Positions 23,418-34,719 of a DNA stretch of 64,000 nt are shown piece after piece (the stretch's first letter is position 1; each line of letters starts with the position of its first letter). Where the stretch lies: the NCBI GenBank assembly GCA_032622095.1, contig CP136065.1, forward strand, positions 37,792,732-37,856,731. The letters are read 5' to 3'. A model generated the notes under the pieces. That model had not been told where the DNA came from. It made no database searches and saw only the letters and a program-made list of their open reading frames with translations. Origin of the DNA: Siphonodentalium dalli (Eukaryota > Mollusca > Scaphopoda > Gadilida > Siphonodentaliidae). Made by a program: the position numbers and the translations under genes.

Positions 23418-23683
23418 TATCATATCATTTGCATTCGTTTTTCGGCAACTTCGTCACATGTATTAGATTCGAGTCGTCAAAAATCCGTCGTTTGAAACCA
23501 AGACGGATTTCAGACGCATCACCGACGAAGATACGTCTGAATTGGACGGAGATTCGTCTGTGATGCGTCTGACACGGATCTAATTGTTTCAAACGTCGCA
23601 TTTTTGACGCATTTAATACAATTGTGGGTCTGGTATTAGATTCGAGTCGACAACAATCCGTCGTTTGGAACGGGCCTATTATG
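23418..23683 (-). repeat. Internal copy of the foldback terminal region
   Basis: The end sequence GGCCCGTTCCAAACGACGGA recurs in reverse orientation, ending at about 23683, next to another AAACGACGGATTTTTGACGA word at about 23460-23490. It looks like a nested short MITE of the same family inserted at the loop end of the right arm. Confidence 0.65.
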
Positions 23684-23739
23684 GTAGTTTGATTTCTCAA
23701 AGAACATGACATGTCACTGACGCACATCTTATAATGGAT

Positions 23740-24250
23740 ATAGTATCAATGATTTATAATAATTCATATATGCCGGTATAAGGGATATTTGTTGTAGCAA
23801 CTGATTTATAATAATTCATATAGACCGATATTCCTTATTGTAAGGGATAGGGGTGGTAGTCTCTGATGTATAATAATTAATATATACCGGTATTACTTAT
23901 TATAAGGGGTAGGGGTGGTACCACTGATTTATAATAATTCATATATACCGACAGTACTTGTTATGAGGGGTAATTGGGTGGTAACCTCTTATTTATAATA
24001 ATTCATATATTCCGCTATTACTTATTATAAAGGGCAGAGTGGTAGCCTATGATTTATAATAATTTATATATACCGGTATTACTTAGTATGAGGGGTAGGG
24101 ATAGTAGCCTATGATTTATAATAATTCATATATACCGGTATTCCTTATTATAAAGGATATAGGGTGGTAGCCTATAATTTATAATAATTAATATATTCTG
24201 GTATTCCTTATTATAAGGGGTTGGGGGTGGTAGTCTCTGATTTATATTAA
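23740..24250 (-). repeat. Array of about 64-bp units in right arm, about 8 copies
   Basis: This is the reverse complement of the left-arm array, with words ATTTATAATAATTCATATA, CCGGTATTACTTATTATAA and GGGGTGGTA. The unit number differs from the left arm, showing expansion or loss after the arms formed. Confidence 0.85.
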
Positions 24251-24676
24251 TTATAGTATACCGGTATTTACATGCATGGTATACACATAGATGGTAATTG
24301 GTTGCACGATATATAACATTTATTTGTAGCGCCTATTATAGTATATTATATATATGTATGTATACTATATACATCCTCATATACATGATCACATATATTC
24401 GCGCTGCGGTCGCGCATATATAAATATATACATAATTTATACTGTATTTTAGTATATATATGTATAACATATACCGGTATATATAGGCCTCTATATCTAC
24501 GCGTGACCATTTTTTTACGGTAACCGGGAATTGACCTTTAAATAAATCGACCGATGTATTAGATTCGACGCGACAAAGATGCGTCCGTCTGTAACAAAAT
24601 CGACCGCAGACGCATCACCGACGGATTTAATACAATTAGATTCGAGTCGACAAAAATCCGTCGTTTGGAACGGGCC

Positions 24677-24835
24677 TTACTGAACTTGTATCCCTTGCAA
24701 ATCGGATTCGAGCGCGGGGTCAGCTGCATGTTGTCATATTTCGTTGTATCGGAATGCATATCCTACATGTATGAGAGGTAGAGCAGAATATGTTCTTGCT
24801 TCTTAGACGAGTGGAAAGCTTTTGATGCCGAATAA
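24677..24835 (+). mobile_element. LINE pseudogene, continuation of RT after the foldback insert
   Basis: Translation gives LYPLQIGFERGVSC followed by ...FLDEWKAFD (about 24803-24826), the expected next RT blocks (GF-R-G, then LD-KAFD). It continues in the frame of 21963-22091 after removing the insert and one TTA. It has an in-frame stop between the blocks and ends abruptly at the start of dispersed repeat copy C. Confidence 0.8.
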
Positions 24836-24839
24836 AGAA

Positions 24840-25170
24840 AACAAACTGTGTGTCGTGATCTATCCTTTCTGTCGACATAGTTAAAGTTATGTGAAACACT
24901 CCGTCGGTGTCATCGAAATGGAAAACCGAATAAAATATTTAATTCATGAATTTTATATTCAAATTGGCAGCACACAACTTCATTCTTGTGATAAAATTAT
25001 ATGCAGCGACTAAATCTGTCGTGTGGTCGTGAGGCGGTTAGACCCGGAAGAAATTAAAATCTATACAAATAACGCATAGCATCAACCATATCTGCATAAT
25101 GTCAGTCCCAAAATGGCCGCCACAATGAGCAAAATCTAAAAATTGAATAGCTGGTTTATAATAATAATAA
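24840..25170 (+). repeat. Dispersed repeat, copy C (short)
   Basis: It shares GAATAAAGAAAAC, GTGAAACACTCCGTCGG, TTGGCAGCACACAACTTCAT and the GGCGGTTAGACCCGGAA region with copies A and B. Here the segments are contiguous, which shows that the 7858-8345 part of copy A is extra. Confidence 0.75.
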
Positions 25171-25264
25171 TATATAATATGCAGCGACTCTCACTGTGTG
25201 AATCGTCCCCGTTTGTTTGTCGGCGACAATTCGTCCCGAACTAACGAGTATTTATTTACAGTTG

Positions 25265-25830
25265 TGCGTACTTCAATTCAATTCAGTTTATTCTGGTCGT
25301 CAATAATAGACATGACAGATGTGTATACGTAAATACAACGTATGGTCATTACAGGTATACATGTATAGGTATGGCATAAACAATAGGAATTGGTGGTCGA
25401 TATTCGTTAGTTACGCTGTTTCAGTTCGACAGGCTGGTGGTAGTAAGCCTGGGGGACCTAACTATTTGAAGGACGTTCTTAATCGATACTGACAAGTTAT
25501 TAACTGTCTTATGATTTCTGGAGTTAAATAGAGCGGATAGTTTATAATCGTCTCTGGTGTAGCAGTAGGGTTTCAGATATTTTATTCTAAGTTCCCTACA
25601 TTTCAGTACCATGTGGTATTCATCGCCGATTTAAAGATTGCAGAGAGAGCATATTCTGTCGGAATTGTCGTATTGGTCCAAGGACGGTGTTCTACAGAAT
25701 GTTTGTGGTTTCGTGTGCGGAAAGCTAAAATACAGTTAACTGCTCTGTTATCATCAAGGGATAATGTGCCTTTATAATCCTGTAAAATGCGATTTTTCGT
25801 GACTTCGATATTGTTAACCACCATTCTTGT
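25265..25830 (-). mobile_element. LINE 3-prime fragment (RT C-terminal region), decayed
   Basis: The minus-strand translation gives DDNRAVNCILAFRTRNHKHS, then after a frame change MVLKCRELRIKYL. This matches the end of the LINE at 37200-38370 (RFRISNHKLPIETGRW, then a C-x2-C...H-x4-C knuckle). The 3-prime end reads AATAAACTGAATTGAATTGA, that is, a (TTGAA)n tail. It is 5-prime truncated with a frameshift. Confidence 0.75.
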
Positions 25831-26960
25831 ATGTATATGTCACGTAATTTATCGGTTACATAGTTGTGCGAGTGAAGCTTTTCAAGCTGTGTACAAGTTA
25901 ATTGGCCCAGACACTACTGATACCCACACGCGGGCCGATATGGAAATCAGTCACTCAATTTGCCAGCTTCTATTCCTCACAGTTCACCAATTATTGTCAA
26001 CTAACTGAGATAATGCCTTCGTTTGCCCTAAAGCAACGAGTATATGCTAATTGGTTGAACAAAGCACGTCTGTGTTGAAAGAGGAACTATTTTGTCTGGT
26101 GTTAGGTAACATGGTAATTACAGCATATAGCCTCTCTTCAGGTAAAGCTACTGGCTGAACCGATCGACAATTATTTTGCGCACCACCCTCCTACCCAATA
26201 TTTCTGCTTAAGTTTTGGGAGTAGATACCCATTTTCCTAACATCCATGCTTATTGTGTTTTTCATATCTAGATATGGGATCGTAGATCAGGATCTCATGC
26301 TTGACGCTTTGGTGTTTTCGACTACCTGTTGCTTTATTGATTAATAGTCATTAAGGCAAACCATTCTTGTTATTAATAACAACTGTGTCGGATAAATAGA
26401 TTTATTCATATAAAACACTAAAATGAGCATATATGCGTCACAAGAACTATAATTTATAATATACAAAAGTACATGCATTCATAAAACAGAATAATATCAA
26501 AATAGATTATCATAAATATTCAGGAAGTGTGAGATGTTTAATTTTGATTTATTACACTATCCTACCGTTATTCCATTAAATAAACCCATTCAATAAATTG
26601 TGATATTAAACGTTCGTTAAATAACAGGAAATAGTGCAATGTGACCTTTGGCTTCTGGTTTGTCGTCTGTTTACATTTCGTACGCTATGTCTTAAAATAC
26701 TATGGCTTCCAATATTTTTCCAAAAGAAACTATAATGAACGAAGAGTTTGAAAAGTTATGTCATTAAATATACGTCATTAAATACGCTAAAGAGTCCTTA
26801 TTTATCTGGGACTATTTCTTTATAGTTACGTGAAATGTCATCGCATGCCTTATAGAAACCGATGTTAGTTTTGCATCCCATTTGTTGATTTAAGTATGTT
26901 TTATCGAGGTTTTGGATCATGTAATAAATAAAATCTACAACTCGTTCCCAGTTTATAACG
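25831..26960. other. Unassigned AT-rich sequence
   Basis: No gene, RNA gene or transposon ends were recognised. The open frame at 25787-26008 overlaps the antisense LINE remnant and has no known motif. Confidence 0.4.
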
Positions 26961-27050
26961 GGATTTACAAAACTCGTCCAATAAATTAGGTCTGGACCTC
27001 GCCAAAGGCTCAGTCCAGACCTAATTTACTGGACTCGTTTTGTAAATTCC
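26961..27050. repeat. Palindrome with 37-38 bp arms
   Basis: The left arm 26961-26997 (GGATTTACAAAACTCGTCCA..., ending GGTCTGGAC) pairs with 27013-27050 (GTCCAGACC..., ending TTTTGTAAATTCC) with very few mismatches. The loop is 15 nt. Probably a foldback MITE. Confidence 0.8.
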
Positions 27051-27429
27051 GCTTTAAATCTAATTATAACATAAATAGTGGAATGGTCGATTTTCATTTT
27101 GAGATGTCAACGTCTGTAAATAGGAATGTCCTAAGGTCCTATTTGGATTTATCAATCTCTTCTAGACACCTGAGTTCATACAGTCGTCAATTCCAAAGAA
27201 TCGAGTCAGCAATCTAGAAAGCCCTTTTACAATTGCTGATCTACCGAATGGCTGGATAATGATAGTGTGGAGGTCATCGCCTGATCTTAATTCCGCGACG
27301 GACGTCCACTCTCAAATAACTAGAGGAACCAGTCCGTTTTTACATGTTATTACCAAACGAAGAGTTTTGGGCTTTGGCCTATGTGTGACACAAGTAGTCA
27401 ATTGAGGCATATTAGCATGCATTCCTTGA

Positions 27430-27760
27430 TATGTTGTAGCTGTTGTATTTAGCACTATTCGAAGTTTAAAGAATTAATTTGTCAAGTAGTCCAAGATAGA
27501 GCGCGTTGCCATAACCTGCTCGAATTAGATATGGTTTGAGTTTACTGAGATTGTTTAGCTGCCACTAGCATCCCAACAAACATTGATGTGTGACTCAAGC
27601 TTCAGGGACGAACCCATTGTCAACCCTATTGCCAAATCCCTACGACCAACCGAGCTGTCTCCCATACTCAAGGATGGCACAGGTAACGAGACGGAAAGAC
27701 TTTTAGAAATGACAAGAAACAAAAAGTTATAGTCACTCAACTGTGGTAAGCGATGACCAC
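27430..27760 (-). mobile_element. LINE RT C-terminal fragment, decayed
   Basis: The minus-strand translation contains MGDSSVGRRD, then SSLKLESHINVC, then after a frame change QLNNLSKLKPYLIRAGYGNA. This order (VGDSSV, then HI-VC, then L-NLSKIRPYL, then LDY-NALL) is characteristic of the region after the RT domain in L2/CR1-type LINEs. Frameshifts and stops make it a relic. Confidence 0.7.
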
Positions 27761-28489
27761 AACACCACGACACATTATGATGTGAAGCCACAATATATAC
27801 CGTATGGCGATTAGAACTTCAGGGTCGGAAATGAGGTAGTATAGAACACAAAGTGTCAAACCATACTTAAAATAAATTGGCAAAGCCATGCAAATATACC
27901 GTGAAAAGTGTTGAAAAGTTCACCCACCCGTTCCCCGTTTGGCGTCCAATGTGGACACTTGGCGAACAAGCCCGCATAAATGGTCGAGGAATTAACTTTG
28001 TCTGTTAAATCTCTATTTTGTTGTTTTGTTGTTTATGTTCTACCAACAGCATTCAAAGTGGGTGCGTGAAAAATAACATAAATTGTATAGATAACTGTCT
28101 GCCTTTCCGCGCGCCATTTATTTACTAGTTCTCCTTGATACGTCCATTAATACAAAGCTTTGGAAATTTGTATCGTTAATCTTGTTTGCGTGCTTAACCC
28201 TTTCAATACTAAATACGTATTGACGATTAGTTCCCTTGAGATATGTTCATATAATAAGTTCAACAAAGGACCATATAGGTCGTTTGTTGAACTGTAACCA
28301 AACAGTTCCCACCAATGAATATAACTGTATTATCTGTATGGCTGTCTGTCATCTGCTTGTGTTACATGAACACCGATCTCAATGAATAATATAACAGTTC
28401 GATGTATACTTTTATAATGAGAGACTCTATCCAGTATAGAATGTGTTAAACAGTGCCTACATTGACAAAGAAAAATACATGTATAGACA
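27761..28489. other. Unassigned sequence
   Basis: No feature was recognised apart from general AT richness. Confidence 0.4.
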
Positions 28490-28739
28490 TATATATACCA
28501 AAAAACTCAATTTTGTTTGTTTATTCGTTTGTTTGTTTGTCCGCTTGTAGGCAACCAAACGGCTGGACCATCGGAGCTGAAAATTTTATATACATGTAGG
28601 TGTAATTTGACCCGGGGAGCGTTATTAGATAGGTACAGTTCACCTCAAATGTATTAAAGGGGCACTAATAATTATTTTATATATATTTTGGCTAGAGGCG
28701 ACCAAACGGTTCCATCCTCGGAGCTGAATTTTGTTTTAC
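28490..28739 (+). mobile_element. Helitron-like 5-prime fragment
   Basis: GTTTGTTTGTCCGCTTGTAG, ACCAAACGGCTGG and TTTGACCCGGGGAGCGTTAT closely match 36440-36560, the start of the complete Helitron at 36425. It contains one full internal subunit (28530-28680) and the start of a second, in which the 41-bp array begins. Confidence 0.75.
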
Positions 28740-31700
28740 GTATGGGTAATATCACTCGAGGATCTTATTATTTTGTTTATGTATGGGTAATATCACTCGA
28801 GGAATCTTATTATTTTGTTTATGTATGGGTAATATCACTCGAGGAATCTTATTATTTTGTTTATGTATGGGTAATAACACTCGAGGAATCTTATTATTTT
28901 GTTTATGTATGGGTAATATCACTCGAGGAATCTTATTATTTTGTTTATATATGGGTAATAACACTCGAGGAATCTTATTATTTTTGTTATGTATGGGTAA
29001 TATCACTCGAGGAATCTTATTATTTTTGTTATGTATGGGTAATATCACTCGATGAATCTTATTATTGTTTTTATGTATGGGTAATATCACTCGAGGAATC
29101 TTATTATTGTTTTTATGTATGGGTAATATCACTCGAGGAATCTTATTATTTTTGTTATGTATGGGTAATATCACTCGAGGAATCTTATTATTTTTTTTAT
29201 GTATGGTTAATATCACTCGAGGAATCTTATTATTTTGTTTATGTATGGGTAATAACACTCGAGGAATCTTATTATTTTGTTATGTATGGGTAATATCACT
29301 CGAGGAATCTTATTATTTTGTTTATGTATGGGTAATAACACTCGATGAATCTTATTATTTTGTTTATGTATGGGTAATATCACTCGAGGAATCTTATTAT
29401 TTCGTTATGTATGGGTAATATCACTCGAGGAATCGTATTATTTTTTTATGTATGGGTAATATCACTCGAGGAATCGTATTATTTTGTTTATGTATGGGTA
29501 ATATCACTCGAGGAATCTTATTATTTTGTTTATGTATGGGTAATATCACTCGAGGAATCTTATTATTTTGTTTATGTATGGGTAATATCACTCGAGGAAT
29601 CTTATTATTTTTGTTATGTATGGGTAATATCACTCGAGGAATCTTATTATTTTTGTTATGTATGGGTAATATCACTCGAGGATCTTATTATTTTGTTTAT
29701 GTATGGGTAATATCACTCGAGGAATCTTATTATTTTTGTTATGTATGGTTAATATCACTCGAGGAATCTTATTATTTTTTTATGTATGGGTAATATCACT
29801 CGGGGAATCTTATTATTTTTTTATGTATGGGTAATATCACTCGAGGAATCTTATTATTTTGTTTATGTATGGGTAATATCACTCGAGGAATCTTGTTATT
29901 TTTTTTATGTATGGGTAATATCACTCGAGGAATCTTATTATTTTTGTTATGTATGGGTAATATCACTCGAGGAATCTTATTATTTTTGTTATGTATGGGT
30001 AATATCACTCAAGGAATCTTATTATTTTGTTTATGTATGGGTAATATCACTCAATGAACCTTATTATTTTGTTTATGTATGGGTAATATCACTCAAGGAA
30101 TCTTATTTTTTTTTTATGTATGGGTAATATCACTCAAGGAATCTTATTATTTTGTTTATGTATGGGTAATATCACTCAAGGAATCTTATTTTTTTTTATG
30201 TATGGGTAATATCACTCGAGGAATCTTATTATTTTTTTATGTATGGGTAATATCACTCGAGGAATCGTATTATTTTGTTTATGTATGGGTAATATCACTC
30301 GAGGAATCTTATTATTTTGTTTATGTATGGGTAAAATATCACTCGAGGAATCTTATTATATTTTTTTTATGTATGGGTAATATCACTCGGGGAATCTTAT
30401 TATTTTGTTTATGTATGGGTGATATCACTCGAGGAATCGTATTATTTTGTTTATGTATGGGTAATATCACTCGATGAATCTTATTATTTTGTTTATGTAT
30501 GGGTAATATCACTCGAGGAATCTTATTATTTTGTTATGTATGGGTAATATCACTCGAGGAATCTTATTATTTTTTTTATGTATGGGTAATATCACTCGAG
30601 GAATCTTATTTTTTTTTTTATGTATGGGTAATATCACTCGAGGAATCTTATTATTTTGTTATGTATGTGTAATATCACTCGGGGAATCTTATTATTTTGT
30701 TATGTATGGGTAATATCACTCGAGGAATCTTATTATTTTTTTTATGTATGGGTAATATCACTCGAGGAATCTTATTATTTTTTTTATGTATGGGTAATAT
30801 CACTCGAGGAATCTTATTATTTTGTTATGTATGGGTAATATCACTCGAGGAATCTTATTATTTTGTTATGTATGGTTAATATCACTCGAGGAATCTTATT
30901 ATTTTTTTATGTATTGGTAATATCACTCGAGGAATCTTATTATTTTGTTATGTATGGGTAATAACACTCGAGGAATCTTATTATTTTGTTATGTATGGGT
31001 AATATCACTCGAGGAATCTTATTATTTTGTTATGTATGGGTAATATCACTCGAGGAATCTTATTATTTTGTTATGTATGGGTAATATCACTCGAGGAATC
31101 TTATTTTTTTTGTTTATGTATGGGTAATATCACTCGAGGAATCTTATTATTTTGTTATGTATGGGTAATATCACTCGAGGAATCTTATTATTTTGTTTAT
31201 GTATGGGTAATATCACTCGAGGAATCTTATTATTTTGTTTATGTATGGGTAATATCACTCGAGGAATCTTATTATTTTGTTTATGTATTGGTAATATCAC
31301 TCGGGGAATCTTATTATTTTGTTTATATATGGGTAATAACACTCGAGGAATCTTATTATTTTGTTATGTATGGGTAATAACACTCGAGGAATCTTATTAT
31401 TTTGTTTATATATGGGTAATAACACTCGGGGAATCTTATTATTTTGTTTATATCTGGGTAATAACACTCGAGGAATCTTATTATTTTGTTATGTATGGGT
31501 AATATCACTCGAGGAATCTTATTATTTTTGTTATGTATGGGTAATATCACTCGAGGAATCTTATTATTTTTGTTATGTATGGGTAATATCACTCGAGGAA
31601 TCTCATTATTTTGTTTATGTATGGGTAATATCACTCGAGGAATCTTATTATTTTTTTATGTATGGGTAATATCACTCGGCGAATCTTATTATTTTGTTAT

Positions 31701-33308
31701 GTATGGGTAATATCACTCGAGGAATCTTATTATTTTTGTTTATGAATGGGTAATATCACTCGGGAATCTTATTATTTTGTTTATATATGGGTAATAACAC
31801 TCGAGGAATCTTATTATTTTGTTATGTATGGGTAATATCTTCGAGGAATCTTATTATTTTTTTTTGTATTGGTAATATCATTTAGGGAATCTTATTATTT
31901 TGTTTATGTATGGGTAATATCACTCGGGGAATCTTATTATTTTGTTTATGTATGGGTAATATCACTCGAGGAATCTTATTATTTTGTTATGTATGGGTAA
32001 TATCACTCGAGGAATCTTATTATTTTTTTATGTATGGGTAATATCACTCGAGGAATCTTATTATTTTGTTATGTATGGGTAATATCACTCGAGGAATCTT
32101 ATTATTTTGTTATGTATGGGTAATATCACTCGAGGAATCTTATTATTTTGTTATGTATGGGTAATATCACTCGAGGAATCTTATTATTTTTTTATGTATG
32201 GGTAATATCACTCGAGGAATCTTATTATTTTGTTATGTATGGGTAATATCACTCGAGGAATCTTATTATTTTTGTTTATGTATGGGTAATATCACTCGGG
32301 AATCTTATTATTTTGTTTATATATGGGTAATAACACTCGAGGAATCTTATTATTTTGTTATATATGGGTAATATCACTCGAGGAATCTTATTATTGTTTT
32401 TATGTATGGGTAATATCACTCGAGGAATCTTATTATTTTGTTATGTATGGGTAATATCACTCGGGGAATCTTATTATTTTGTTTATATATGGGTAATAAC
32501 ACTCGAGGAATCTTATTATTTTGTTATGTATGGGTAATAACACTCGAGGAATCTTATTATTTTGTTATGTATGGGTAATAACACTCGAGGAATCTTATTA
32601 TTTTGTTATGTATGGGTAATATCACTCGAGGAATCTTATTATTTTTTTTTGTATTGGTAATATCACTTGGGGAATCTTATTATTTTGTTTATGTATGGGT
32701 AATATCACTCGGGGAATCTTATTATTTTGTTTATGTATGGGTAATATCACTCGAGGAATCTTATTATTTTGTTATGTATGGGTAATATCACTCGAGGAAT
32801 CTTATTATTTTGTTATGTATGGGTAATATCACTCGAGGAATCTTATTATTTTTGTTTATGTATGGGTAATATCACTCGAGGAATCTTATTATTTTTTTTA
32901 TGTATGGGTAATATCACTCGAGGAATCTTATTATTTTTTTATGTATGGGTAATATGACTCGGGGAATCTTATTATTTTGTTTATGTATGGGTAATATCAC
33001 TCGAGAAATCTTATTATATTTTTTTTATGTATGGTTAATATCACTCGAGGAATCTTATTATTTTTTATGTATGGGTAATATCACTCGAGGAATCTTATTA
33101 TTTTGTTTATGTATGGGTAATATCACTCGAGGAATCTTATTATTTTTTTATGTATGGGTAATATCACTCGATGAATCTTATTATTTTGTTTATGTATGGG
33201 TAATATCACTCGAGGAATCTTATTATTTTTGTTATGTATGGGTAATATCACTCGAGGAATCTTATTTTTTTTTTTATGTATGGGTAATATCACTCGAGGA
33301 ATCTTATT
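28740..33308 (+). repeat. 4.6 kb minisatellite, about 110 units of 41-42 bp
   Basis: The unit is TATGTATGGGTAATATCACT followed by CGAGGAATCTTATTATTTTG plus 1-3 T. It is repeated head to tail with few substitutions and variable T runs. The CTCGAG core is nearly invariant. The flanking sequence shows the unit arose from one internal segment of a Helitron-like element: the single-copy counterpart is at about 36522-36560. Long open frames on both strands (GNITRGILLF, WVISLEESYYF, NKIPRVILPIH) are by-products of the period. No sign of transcription is visible. Confidence 0.95.
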
Positions 33309-33700
33309 ATATATGTCCCGTTGACATCAGATGTCTTAAAACGGCACTAATAAGTATTTTATGCCTCTAATTTATATATGTGCTATATGCAGTGTTTTTT
33401 TGTTTCAAATATGATTGTAGGCCTTTAATTTATCTATGTACTATACGGAGTTTGTTTGTGTTTTCGGTTCGAACATTTCTGTAGAATTTCAATTTATCTA
33501 TGTACAATGTGGAGTTTGGTTTCTCTTTCGTTTCAAACATTATCGTATGGCTTTACTTGATCCATTTTCCATATGGATTTTTTTTTTCCGATCCAAACAG
33601 TATCGTATGGCTTTAAAATTGATCTATGTACAATATTTAGTTTGCTTTGTTTTCATTTCGAATATTATTGTAGGCCTTTAATTTATCTACATTGTATGTA
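33309..33700 (+). repeat. Helitron remnant, then 70-bp-class repeat (short block)
   Basis: It begins ATATGTCCCGTTGACATCAG ATGTCTTAAA, matching 36555-36585, then passes into units with TAATTTATCTATGTAC, GGAGTTTG and TTTCGTTTCGAACATTAT. The block is paralogous to about 34345-34700, offset by about 1007 bp. Confidence 0.75.
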
Positions 33701-33703
33701 CCA

Positions 33704-33810
33704 TGTGAATGATCACTGATAATCGCATCGTATACAATAAACTCGCCATTCCCCAGTTCATGAAAGAAATCTGGAGCTTTGCTTTATATCCCCGATAATT
33801 TAATAAAACA
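33704..33810 (-). pseudogene. Truncated copy of the Mab-21-like gene end
   Basis: The minus strand reads KLSG, then a stop codon where the intact gene has Lys, then SKAPDFFHELGNGEF and YDAII. The match extends into the downstream flank (CATTGTATGTACCATGTGAA). It therefore derives from duplication of the region 34345-34810, containing the last 30 or so codons and 3-prime flank of the gene. There is no other coding sequence. The normal stop is lost, adding a few codons after YDAII. Confidence 0.85.
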
Positions 33811-34084
33811 CGCATTTATTTTATTTTGGCCTTACTTACAGACCGACAGTCAAACATTATATTATATAATCCATATATAAAACACAATAATATATAATAT
33901 TATAACGTAACAATATACATTGAATAATACAGATAATATACAAATTACACTCCACTTCAGTTACGTCTACGGTTTACACGACACTATATTAATTAATGAA
34001 CAATTTACAACCAAATTATGATTGATTTAATACATATGTTATCGACATGGCATGTACATCCTTGTTTATGTTATGTGAATTGTT
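33811..34084. other. AT-rich spacer
   Basis: Dominated by ATAATATA-type words. No feature was recognised. Confidence 0.4.
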
Positions 34085-34703
34085 TGTTCTTTTCGTTTTT
34101 GCACAGGCCTTTAATTTATCTATGTACCGTATGGAGCCTGTTTTATTTTCGTTTCGAACATTATTGTAGGGGCTTTAATTTATTTATGTACCATATGATG
34201 TTAGTTTTTTAAGTTTCTCATATTATTCTAGGCCTCTCGTCTATTTATGTACCATGTGGAGTTTGGATTATCGTTTCAAACATGATCGATTGGCATTAAT
34301 TTATCTATGTACCATACAGAGTTTTTTTTTCGTTTCGAAAATTATTTTAGGCCTCTAATCTATATATGTAATATCTGCAGTGTGTTTGTTTTTTCGTTTC
34401 AAATATGATTGTAGGCCTTTAATGTATCTATGTACTATATGGAGTTTGTTGGGTTTTTCGTTTCGAATATTTCTGTAGACCTTCAATTTATCTATGTACA
34501 ACGTGGAGTTTGGTTTTTTCTTTCGTTTCAAACATTATCGTATGGCTTTATCTATTTTCCATATGAAGTGTTTTTTTGTTGTTTTATTTTTTTGTTTCCT
34601 TCGAAACAGTATCGTATGGCTTTAATTTATCTATGTACCATATTTAGTTTGCTTTGTTTTCGTTTCGAACATTATTGTAGGCCTCTAATTTATCTACATT
34701 GTA
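34085..34703 (+). repeat. 70-bp-class minisatellite downstream of the Mab-21-like gene
   Basis: About 8-9 diverged units contain TAATTTATCTATGTACCATA, GGAGTTTG and TTTCGTTTCGAACATTATTG. It lies where the 3-prime UTR of the minus-strand gene should be, so the transcript probably includes part of it. It is duplicated, with the gene end, at 33360-33810. Confidence 0.8.
34583..34588 (-). terminator. Candidate polyadenylation signal
   Basis: AATAAA on the minus strand, about 130 nt past the stop codon of the Mab-21-like gene, lying inside the 70-bp repeat. It is the closest exact match seen by eye; other variants are possible. Confidence 0.3.
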
Positions 34704-34719
34704 TGTACCATGTGAATGA

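Larger units (their letters stand above)
22092..24676. mobile_element. 2.6 kb foldback element with TTA duplications (PIF/Harbinger-like)
   Basis: It begins GGCCCGTTCCAAACGACGGA and ends with the reverse complement, flanked by TTA (22089-22091 and 24677-24679). TTA/TAA duplications and GGCC-starting ends fit PIF/Harbinger. Long inverted arms run about 22092-23265 and 23680-24676. Each contains a shared 420-bp outer segment and a block of 64-bp units. A further copy of the terminal sequence lies inside, near 23420-23683. No transposase was seen. The element interrupts a LINE reverse-transcriptase frame. Confidence 0.85.

Noticed and set aside
28740-33308. CRISPR-like array
   Set aside because: Units are contiguous with no unique spacers, and the setting is eukaryotic. 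It is a minisatellite.
28688-33370. Many long open frames on both strands across the 41-bp array (up to 201 codons)
   Set aside because: They result from a stop-free 41-42 bp unit cycling through frames. Peptides are exact repeats and shift frame at each T-run change. No start context, domain or splice signal supports a gene.
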